DNA of 64,000 nt, taken from Fulvimonas sp. R45 (GTDB taxonomy: Bacteria > Pseudomonadota > Gammaproteobacteria > Xanthomonadales > Rhodanobacteraceae). Shown piece after piece: positions 1 to 6,344 of this stretch. Position 1 is the stretch's first letter; the number at the start of each line of letters is the position of its first letter. The stretch is taken from NCBI RefSeq assembly GCF_030504985.1, contig NZ_JASERU010000005.1:124001-188000 (forward strand), given 5' to 3'. The position numbers and the translations under genes were made by a program. The notes beneath the pieces were generated by a model, which saw only the letters and a list, made by a program, of their open reading frames with translations, ran no database searches and was not told the origin of the DNA.

Positions 1-771
1 TTTCGCCAGGTCGTCGATGCTGGAGTAGATGCCGCCGTCGCCGCGGGTGGCGCTGGTCAGGTCCTGGTCGGTGCGTTGCCATTGGCCGTTCGCCTGGCTG
101 TAGCCGTAGGCGCGATGGGGCACGGTCTTGGCGTCGTGCACGTAGAGCAGGGTGTGGTCCATGTGCAGCGGCCTGAAGATGCGCCGCGCGAGGAAGTCCT
201 GCAGCGGCAGGCCGGACGCCTTCTCCACCACCAGGCCGAGCAGCACGTAGCCGGTGTTGCTGTAGCGGTAGGCGCTGCCGGGCGGGAAGTAGCCGTGCGT
301 GGTGGCGCCGATCATGCGCAGCACGTCGCCATCGTCGAGCTGTTTCGTGGTGCCCGGCGGAATCAGGTCCTCGTAGTCGAGCAGGCCGCCGGTGTGGCAG
401 AGCAATTCGCTGAGCGTCACCTGGTCGGTGAAGGCCGGCAGCGAGGGCAGCCAGTGGCGGATCGAGTCGTCGAGCTTCAGCTTGCCGTCCTGCGCCAGCA
501 GCAGGATCGCGGCGGCGGTGAACTGCTTGGTGACGGAGGCGAGGCGGTAGTCGGTGGCGGAGGTGGCGGCGACATGGTGTTCCAGGTCGGCCATGCCGTA
601 GCCGCGGTCGAGCAGCGGCTTGCCGTCCTTGACCACCAGCAGCGAGGCGCCGGGGACGTCGCCGGTGTATTTCTGCATCAGGCGGTTGGCGTTGCGGATG
701 GCGTCGGCGGTGGAGGCGTGGGCGATGCCGGCTACCAGCAACAGTGAGGCAAGGGTTGTGGCGACGCGCAT
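1..771 (-). CDS. Serine hydrolase, class C beta-lactamase family (3' part missing)
   Basis: The gene runs off the left edge, so only the first 257 codons are visible. It starts at ATG 771 with GGAG about 7 bases upstream. A signal peptide (MRVATTLASLLLVAGIAHAS) precedes a penicillin-binding/beta-lactamase fold. The catalytic SxxK motif is S79-V-T-K82 and the second motif is Y170-S-N172. The family contains DD-peptidases, esterases and D-aminopeptidases, and substrate cannot be told from sequence. It is the first of three such hydrolases in the window (others at about 1.7 kb and 63 kb) and lies next to cell-wall dipeptidases, so a role on peptidoglycan-derived or D-amino-acid peptides in the periplasm is plausible but inferred. 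Confidence 0.85.
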   Translation of the reverse strand, partial: MRVATTLASLLLVAGIAHASTADAIRNANRLMQKYTGDVPGASLLVVKDGKPLLDRGYGMADLEHHVAATSATDYRLASVTKQFTAAAILLLAQDGKLKLDDSIRHWLPSLPAFTDQVTLSELLCHTGGLLDYEDLIPPGTTKQLDDGDVLRMIGATTHGYFPPGSAYRYSNTGYVLLGLVVEKASGLPLQDFLARRIFRPLHMDHTLLYVHDAKTVPHRAYGYSQANGQWQRTDQDLTSATRGDGGIYSSIDDLAK

Positions 772-800
772 GGCGGTTCTCCGGAGCGTTGATGCTTTAG

Positions 801-910
801 CCCCTCTCCCGTCGGGAGAGGGGTTGGGGTGAGGGTTCGGTATCGCTGCAACGCCCGGCTTTGCCCGTACCCTCACCCGCCTGCCGGCACCCTCTCCCGA
901 CGGGAGAGGG
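801..910. repeat. Intergenic palindromic repeat, GGGAGAGGG family, copy 1
   Basis: Two hairpin-forming blocks (CCCCTCTCCC/GGGAGAGGGG at the left, CCCTCTCCC/GGGAGAGGG at the right) enclose about 65 bases containing TTGGGGTGAGGG and CCCTCACCC. Similar elements lie at 15737-15847, 60405-60518, 60568-60679 and 62899-63008, always between genes. This is a BIME/REP-like mobile repeat and could act as a transcript-end hairpin between the two minus-strand genes here. Confidence 0.85.
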
Positions 911-945
911 ATTCGGGCATGCAGGGTACGGCAGTGATGAAGCGA

Positions 946-1665
946 TCATTGCACCGGCACGTCGTACAACGTGTGCGGGGCGGGCTCGGGCGACAGGGTG
1001 TAGTGCCACCATTCCATCGTGTAGTTCTCGAACCCCTCGCGTTCCATCGCCGCGCGCAGGCGGTGGCGGTTGGCAAGCTGCGCGGCGCTGATCCCGGGCG
1101 CGTCGGTGTGGGCGCGCACGCCGAACCAGTCGAAGCCGGTGCCCATGTCCAGCGGCGCGCAGTGCGTGCCGTCGGCGGCGCAGCGTTCCATGGTCAGGTC
1201 GACGGTGGCGCCGCGGCTGTGGCCGGAGACGGAGGCGATGTAGACGCCGAGCAGTTGCGACTTGTCCAGGTTCGGATAGTGCTGCGGCTTGGTGCGCTGG
1301 TCGGAGAGGTCGTGCGCCCAGTGCACGAAGTCGGCGACCGCGCGGGCGGGGCGGTAGCAGTCCCACAGCTTCAGCCGCTCGTGCCGCGCGCGCAGCTCGT
1401 GCTCGACCCGCGCCAGCGCCTGGGCGACCGGGCGCAGCAGCAGGCACTTCGGCGCGAGGTAGCCGTGCACCGGCCGGCCGACGAAGTTGTCGCTGCCGGC
1501 GTACTTGATGTCCTCGGCGATGTCGGGCACCAGGCTGCGGATGTCGACCAGGCCGGCCTGTGCCGCGGTCTTCGCGGGCGAGAGCTGTGGCGCCTGTCCG
1601 GCGTGCACTGCATGGGGCGCGAAGGCCAGCGCGAAGAGCGCGATGGGCAGGAAGCGGGATGTCAT
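946..1665 (-). CDS. D-Ala-D-Ala dipeptidase, VanX/DdpX family (M15D)
   Basis: A 239-aa zinc dipeptidase with an N-terminal signal peptide (MTSRFLPIALFALAFAPHAV), so it probably acts in the periplasm, where it would split D-Ala-D-Ala. The family metal motif SxHxxGxxxD is seen at 147-156 (H149, D156). The second motif ExxWH is E218-W-W-H221, and the catalytic arginine lies in Y104-R-P. The start ATG at 1665 overlaps the stop of the upstream hydrolase (ATGA), so the two are translationally coupled. VanX proteins of resistance operons are cytoplasmic; this exported form with peptidase neighbours fits scavenging of cell-wall peptides rather than vancomycin resistance. Confidence 0.9.
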   Translation of the reverse strand: MTSRFLPIALFALAFAPHAVHAGQAPQLSPAKTAAQAGLVDIRSLVPDIAEDIKYAGSDNFVGRPVHGYLAPKCLLLRPVAQALARVEHELRARHERLKLWDCYRPARAVADFVHWAHDLSDQRTKPQHYPNLDKSQLLGVYIASVSGHSRGATVDLTMERCAADGTHCAPLDMGTGFDWFGVRAHTDAPGISAAQLANRHRLRAAMEREGFENYTMEWWHYTLSPEPAPHTLYDVPVQ

Positions 1666-3599
1666 GGGCAGTCCCCCGTGCGGGTGAAGTGCAGGTCCTC
1701 GTAGTCGGAGCTGAAGTCGCCCAGCGCATCGACCTTGGCCATGGTCAGCGTGGCGGCTTGTCCGCCCTGCGCGGGATGCAGGTCCAGCCAGGCGTCGGGC
1801 GCCACGTTGCGGTTGGTCCAGCGCACCAGGTCGCGGCTGCCCAGGCGCATCACGTCGCCATTGAGCCGGGGCGACTTGGCGACGGCGAAGTGCACGCGGC
1901 CGTTGTTCGGGCACAGTGTCATCTCGCCGAGCCAGGGGTCGCGGTAGCGACCGGTCCAGGCCGCCAGGGCGGCGGGCGCGACCGGCTGGGCGGCGGCGGT
2001 GTCGGGCGCGGCGGCGCGGGTCGTCGCCTGCCTGTCGGCACGCTCGAGCGCGTCGGCATACCAGGCCACGCCGTGCGTGTCGCCCGGTGCGGTGAAGTGC
2101 TTGACCAGCACCTCGCCGAGCACGGTGCGCGCGTCGTCCGCCTCGCCGTTGATCATGAACACGAAGCCGTCCTGCCGGTCGGGCAGCAGCATCAGCTCGG
2201 AGTACATGCCGCCCAGCGTGCCGGTGTGCCACACCGTCCAGGTGCCGTCCACGTCGGCCATGCGCCAGCCGTAGCCGTAGGCCATGACGTGGCTGTGGTC
2301 CCACTCGCGGCGCTGTTCGGACACCGGGATCAGCATGTGTGGCGACTGCAGCACGCGGCGTTGCTCCGCCGACAGCCACTTGAGCTGCGCCGGCGTGGGT
2401 GCCAGCCAATTGCGTGCCCAGGTCAGCATGTCGTCGAGGTCGCAACGGATGCCGCCGGCGGGGGCGGAGGTGATCGCGGGGATCACTGCGCCGTCCTGGC
2501 GCATCGGGATGTTGCGCGTGCCCTCGTGGTAGTGCGGCTCGGCCACGTCGCCCACCGCGTCGCGGTTCCACCGGCCGACCTGGCAGCGGTCGAGCCCCAG
2601 CGGCTGGAACACCTCGCGGTGCATCAGCGTCTCGTAGGGCGCGCCGCCCGCGGCGGCGGCGACTTCGCCGGCCACCACGTAGAGCAGGTTGTCGTACTGG
2701 TACTTCGAGCGGAAGCTGTAGCCGGGCTTGATGTAGCGCAGGCCGTGGATGATGTCGGCGCGGGTGAACGCGTTCGGCTCCGGCCACAGCATCAGGTCGC
2801 CGCCACCCTCGGGCAGGCCGCTGGAATGGGTGAGCAGGTCGGCCACGCGCATGTTCTTGGTGACCCACGGATCGTGCATGCGGAAGTCCGGCAGGTACTT
2901 CGTCACCGGGTCGTCCCAGTGCAGCTTGCCCTGGTCCACCAGCCGGCCGAGCAGGGCGGTGGTCATCGCCTTGCTGTTGGAGGCGATCTTGAACAGGGTG
3001 CGCGGGGTGATCTTTTGTCCCGAGCCGGCGACGGTTTCGCCGCGCGTGCCGACGTAGACCACCTGGCCGTGCTCGACCACGCCGAGGGCGATGCCGGGCA
3101 GGTGATAGCGGGCGACGACGGCGTCGAGGATGGGGTCGTAGGTGCCGCGGGCCTGGCTGTTGTCGGGCGGTGCGGCGAGGGCGGTGCCGCAGGGCAGGGC
3201 GAGCAGCAGGAGCGAGAGGCAACGGCCGAGCTTTTTGCTCCTCCCCCTGCTGGCAGGGGGAGGCTGGGAGGGGGTGGCCGGGGTTTGCGGAAGAGCACCC
3301 CACCCCAGCCCTCCCCTGCATTGCAGGGGAGGGAGCGGAGGCGCGGCGAGTGCTTGTCGCCTCCCCCTGCCTGCAGGGGGAGGCTGGGAGGGGGGGGCCG
3401 GGGCTTGCGGAAGAGCACCCCACCCCAGCCCTCCCCTGCGTTGCAGGGGAGGGAGCGGAGGCGTGGCGGATGCTTGTCGCCTCCCCCTGCTTGCAGGGGG
3501 AGGCTGGGAGGGGGGCGCCGGGGTTTGCGGAAGAGCGCCCCACCCCAGCCCTCCCCTGCGTTGCAGGGGAGGGAGCATGTCTTGCTCAGTGTCGTGCAT
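1662..3599 (-). CDS. Serine hydrolase with DUF3471-like C-terminus; start obscured by an in-frame repeat array
   Basis: The recognisable protein begins with a signal-peptide-like stretch (KKLGRCLSLLLLALPCGTALA) at about residue 122. It continues into a beta-lactamase-type fold with S207-N-S-K210, Y302-D-N304 and a WHTG box, and ends with a GRYRDPW-type C-terminal domain. No ATG, GTG or TTG lies in frame immediately before the signal peptide. The only canonical in-frame starts upstream of the catalytic domain are ATG 3599 and ATG 3578, both on the far side of a 120-bp tandem repeat. That array is a multiple of three and stays open, so the full reading frame is 645 codons with a 115-residue Pro/Arg-rich leader. 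Either translation begins at a non-canonical codon, or the repeat has separated the start from the signal sequence. The 3' end is coupled to the VanX-like gene. Confidence 0.75.
   Translation of the reverse strand: MHDTEQDMLPPLQRRGGLGWGALPQTPAPPSQPPPASRGRRQASATPPLPPLQRRGGLGWGALPQAPAPPSQPPPAGRGRRQALAAPPLPPLQCRGGLGWGALPQTPATPSQPPPASRGRSKKLGRCLSLLLLALPCGTALAAPPDNSQARGTYDPILDAVVARYHLPGIALGVVEHGQVVYVGTRGETVAGSGQKITPRTLFKIASNSKAMTTALLGRLVDQGKLHWDDPVTKYLPDFRMHDPWVTKNMRVADLLTHSSGLPEGGGDLMLWPEPNAFTRADIIHGLRYIKPGYSFRSKYQYDNLLYVVAGEVAAAAGGAPYETLMHREVFQPLGLDRCQVGRWNRDAVGDVAEPHYHEGTRNIPMRQDGAVIPAITSAPAGGIRCDLDDMLTWARNWLAPTPAQLKWLSAEQRRVLQSPHMLIPVSEQRREWDHSHVMAYGYGWRMADVDGTWTVWHTGTLGGMYSELMLLPDRQDGFVFMINGEADDARTVLGEVLVKHFTAPGDTHGVAWYADALERADRQATTRAAAPDTAAAQPVAPAALAAWTGRYRDPWLGEMTLCPNNGRVHFAVAKSPRLNGDVMRLGSRDLVRWTNRNVAPDAWLDLHPAQGGQAATLTMAKVDALGDFSSDYEDLHFTRTGDCP
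3241..3576. repeat. Tandem 120-bp hairpin repeat, 2.8 copies
   Basis: Units start at 3241, 3361 and 3481; the third stops matching at about 3576. Each unit holds two perfect-stem hairpins, CTCCCCCTGC/GCAGGGGGAG and CTCCCCTGC/GCAGGGGAG. Copies differ mainly in hairpin loops and a few scattered bases. The unit length of exactly 40 codons keeps the minus-strand reading frame open. It is a different family from the GGGAGAGGG repeats. Confidence 0.95.
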
Positions 3600-4824
3600 C
3601 GTGTTCCACCTCGCGCCATACGCGCAGCAGGTTGCCGCCCCAGATCCTGGCGATGTCGGCGTCGCTGAAGCCGGCGCGGCGCAACGCGGCGGTGACGTTG
3701 CGGGTCTCGCTGGCGTCGTTCCAGCCGGTGATGCCGCCGCCGCCGTCGAAGTCGGAGGCGATGCCCACGTGGTCGATGCCGGCCACCTGCACCATGTGCC
3801 GGATCTGCTTCACGTAGTCGTCCAGGGTGGCCAGCGGATAGCGCTTCTCGATCTCGGCCATGCCCTGGACCATCGCGGGCAGGTAGTCGTCCTTGTCGCT
3901 GTCGTACTTCGCGTCGCCGTTGGCCTTGGCCACCGCGTCCTGTAGCTTCTTCTCGGCGGCCTCGCGGCCGGGGTCGTGCTTGAGGAATTCCTTGTAGGCC
4001 ACCGCCTGGACCACCCCGCCTTTCGCGGCGATCGCGCGCAGCAGGTCGTCGGGCAGGTTGCGCGGGTGGTCGAGCACGGCGCGCGCGCCGGAGTGCGAGG
4101 CGATGATCGGCGCCTTCGAATATTTCAGCGCATCGCGTACGCACTGGTCGGAGGCGTGCGAGACGTCGACCATCATGCCGAGCCGGTTGGCCCGTTCCAC
4201 CACCTGGCGGCCGAACGCGCTCATGCCCTTGTCGCCCGCGCTGTTCATCGCTGGCTCGCCGTGCTTCGTGTCGGGCAGCGAGCTGGTGCACAGGTCGTTG
4301 TCGCCCACGTGCACCAGGCCCACGTAGCGTGCGCCGCGGTCGTAGGCGGCGTCGAGGCGGTGCAGGTCGTGGCCCAGCGAGTAGCTGTTCTCGATGCCGA
4401 TCATCGCCGAGAGCAGGCCGGCCCGGCGGTTGGCCAGCGCCTGCGCGGGCGTGGTGGCGAGGCGGATGCGGTCGGGGTAGAGCATCAGCATGCGGCCGAT
4501 GCTTTCGTATTTACCCTCGGCCTGGCCGAGGGCCCTGGCGTAGCCGGCCGGCGTGAGCGGGCCCTGCGGCACCCAGATCACGAAGAACGCGGCGTCGAGC
4601 CCACCGCGCTCCATCTTGCCCAGGTCGACCTTCAGCGGCGTGGCCTTGCCCACGTCGAAGCGCGGCTCGCGCATGTAGGTGAACGGGATGTCGACGTGGG
4701 TGTCGATGGTGATCGGCGGATCGCCGGGCTGGCGGGCCGTGGCGGCGCCGAGGGCGGGCGCGGCGGCGAGCAGGCCGCAGAGCAGCGGGCCGAGGGCGGA
4801 TGAGGGCGGAGCGATGCGTTTCAT
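3586..4824 (-). CDS. Membrane/renal-type dipeptidase, peptidase M19
   Basis: A 412-aa zinc dipeptidase that hydrolyses dipeptides, often with a D-residue at the C-terminal side. An N-terminal signal peptide ends near residue 27. Metal ligands of the M19 family are visible: H43-x-D45, the bridging E145 in the IGIENS block, H223 (DVSH) and H244 (SHSGAR), with SDFDGGG near the C-terminus. ATG 4824 was chosen over GTG 4836 because it overlaps the lysA stop (ATGA), which indicates coupling. Together with the VanX-like dipeptidase and the serine hydrolases it forms a periplasmic set for degrading cell-wall-type peptides. Specificity is inferred. Confidence 0.93.
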   Translation of the reverse strand: MKRIAPPSSALGPLLCGLLAAAPALGAATARQPGDPPITIDTHVDIPFTYMREPRFDVGKATPLKVDLGKMERGGLDAAFFVIWVPQGPLTPAGYARALGQAEGKYESIGRMLMLYPDRIRLATTPAQALANRRAGLLSAMIGIENSYSLGHDLHRLDAAYDRGARYVGLVHVGDNDLCTSSLPDTKHGEPAMNSAGDKGMSAFGRQVVERANRLGMMVDVSHASDQCVRDALKYSKAPIIASHSGARAVLDHPRNLPDDLLRAIAAKGGVVQAVAYKEFLKHDPGREAAEKKLQDAVAKANGDAKYDSDKDDYLPAMVQGMAEIEKRYPLATLDDYVKQIRHMVQVAGIDHVGIASDFDGGGGITGWNDASETRNVTAALRRAGFSDADIARIWGGNLLRVWREVEHDARH

Positions 4825-6107
4825 GCCGTCTCCCACTGGCGCGCCGGCTGCTCGCCGGCGGTCATCTGTTCGAAGTTCTGCCGCCGGCGCACCAGCGCGT
4901 AGCGGCCGCGGTCGAGCAGGGCCTCGGCCGGCAGCGGCCGCGAGTTGTAGGTGGAGCCCATGGACGCACCATAGGCGCCGGCGCCCAGGATCATCAACAG
5001 GTCGCCCTCGCCGCAGGCGGGCAGGCGGCGGTCGCGGGCGAAGGTATCCCCGGTCTCGCAGACCGGGCCGACCACGTCATAGACGACCTCCGGCCCGGCG
5101 CCGGCGGAGACCGGCACGATGTCGTGCCAGGCGTCGTACAGGCTGGGGCGCAGCAGGTCGTTCATCGCCGCATCCAGCACCAGGAAATCGCGCGCCTCGC
5201 CATGCTTGACGCGCAGCACGCGGGTCAGCAGCACGCCGGCCTCGGCCACCAGGTAGCGGCCCGGTTCCAGCAGCAGGCGGCCGTCGAAGCCCGCCAGGGC
5301 CTCGCGGATTGCCGCCACGTAGTCTGCCGGGGCGATCGGCGTCTCGCCCTCGCGGTAGCGCACGCCCAGGCCGCCGCCGACGTCGATGCTGGCGATGGGA
5401 TGGCCGCCGTGGCGCAGCTCGCGCCAGAACGCGGCGACGCGGGCCAGTGTCTGGCGGAACGGCTCCAGCGACAGGATCTGCGAGCCGATGTGCACGTGCA
5501 GGCCGTCCAGTCGCACGTGCTGCAACTGCGCGCGGCTTTCGAACCAGCGGCGCGCCTCGTCGATGCTCACGCCGAACTTGTTCTCCGACTTGCCGGTGGA
5601 GATCTTGGCGTGGGTGAGTGCGTCCACGTCGGGGTTGATGCGCACCGCGGCGCGGGCGACGGCGCCGCGCAGCGCGGCCAGGCGTTCGATGGCGAGCAGC
5701 TCGTCCAGCGATTCGACGTTGAAGCGCTGGATGCCCACGTCGAGCGCGCCGGCGATCTCGTCCTCGCTCTTGCCCACGCCGGAGAACACGATGCGCGCCG
5801 GCGGGATGCCGGCCTGCAGCGCGCGCCGCAGCTCGCCGGCGGAGACGATGTCCGCGCCGAGCCCGGCCCCGGCCATCAGTTCCAGGATGGCGCGGTTGCC
5901 GTTGGCCTTCACCGCGTAGCAGATCATGGCGTCGAGGCCGTGCAGCGCCTGCTGCAGGCCGTCGATGCGCTGGCGGATCGCGCTGGCGGAGTAGGCGTAG
6001 AGCGGGGTGCCGAGCCGGTCGGCGAGCGCGGCGAGGTCCACCCCGTCGAACGAGGCGCCGGGGACGGCGGGCGTGCGGGAAGGAGGGGGCGTGTCGGGTG
6101 CGTTCAT
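4821..6107 (-). CDS. lysA: Diaminopimelate decarboxylase
   Basis: A 428-aa PLP enzyme that decarboxylates meso-diaminopimelate to L-lysine, the last step of lysine synthesis. The PLP lysine is K67 in YAVKAN. The fold-type III markers HIGSQI, GGGLGV, EPGRYLVAEAG and the active-site PVCETGD follow in order. ATG 6107 gives the normal family length; the reading frame is open further upstream but through non-coding sequence and the terminator. It is followed directly by the M19 dipeptidase (4-base overlap), so lysine synthesis and peptide salvage are co-transcribed. DAP is also a stem-peptide residue, which may explain the pairing. Confidence 0.95.
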   Translation of the reverse strand: MNAPDTPPPSRTPAVPGASFDGVDLAALADRLGTPLYAYSASAIRQRIDGLQQALHGLDAMICYAVKANGNRAILELMAGAGLGADIVSAGELRRALQAGIPPARIVFSGVGKSEDEIAGALDVGIQRFNVESLDELLAIERLAALRGAVARAAVRINPDVDALTHAKISTGKSENKFGVSIDEARRWFESRAQLQHVRLDGLHVHIGSQILSLEPFRQTLARVAAFWRELRHGGHPIASIDVGGGLGVRYREGETPIAPADYVAAIREALAGFDGRLLLEPGRYLVAEAGVLLTRVLRVKHGEARDFLVLDAAMNDLLRPSLYDAWHDIVPVSAGAGPEVVYDVVGPVCETGDTFARDRRLPACGEGDLLMILGAGAYGASMGSTYNSRPLPAEALLDRGRYALVRRRQNFEQMTAGEQPARQWETA

Positions 6108-6126
6108 GCGCTTGCCGGCGATGTCG

Positions 6127-6159
6127 AAAAAAGGCGGCCCGCGGGAAAGCCGGGCCGCC
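6127..6159 (-). terminator. Rho-independent terminator after the TonB receptor gene
   Basis: On the minus strand a GC-rich stem (GGCGGCCCGG with CCGCGGGCCGCC) at 6159-6133 is followed by six T (6132-6127). It ends the transcript of the TonB receptor just before lysA and separates the two minus-strand operons. Confidence 0.88.
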
Positions 6160-6180
6160 GAGGCGGGGAGGTCAGTCCTT

Positions 6181-6335
6181 AGAGTCTGTCTAAAATCTCC
6201 CTGTAGCTCGCGTTGCCTTGCCCTGGCCGCCATGCGGCAGCGCGCGGCTGGCCTGCCCGAGGCCGGCGCCACGCACCACCACCTGACGGCCATACGAGGC
6301 CAACGCGGGGCACTTGGAGATCATGAACAGGCTCT
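6181..6335. mobile_element. Possible MITE or IS relic
   Basis: A 155-bp stretch is bounded by imperfect 20-bp inverted ends (15 of 20 positions match): AGAGTCTGTCTAAAATCTCC at the left and, reverse-complemented, AGAGCCTGTTCATGATCTCC at the right. The right end resembles the AGAGCCTGTTC termini of the IS at 37.9 kb. No transposase frame is present, and the flanking TTA/TTG is only a near match to a TNA target duplication. It sits between the receptor stop codon and its terminator. Confidence 0.4.
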
Positions 6336-6344
6336 TGTCCACGG

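Noticed and set aside
946-1665. Vancomycin resistance
   Set aside because: There is a VanX-family gene but no VanH or VanA ligase, and it has a signal peptide; Gram-negative cell-wall peptide salvage is more likely.
946-3543. An 865-codon fusion of hydrolase and VanX-like protein
   Set aside because: Upstream of 1665 this frame is out of register with the hydrolase and gives Arg/Pro-rich nonsense; only its last 239 codons are the dipeptidase.
3241-3576. CRISPR-like array
   Set aside because: The 120-bp units are whole tandem repeats that differ only in a few bases; there are no short repeats with unique spacers and no cas genes.
6108-6180. Lysine riboswitch before lysA
   Set aside because: The region is only a terminator and a short spacer; no conserved L-box elements are seen.
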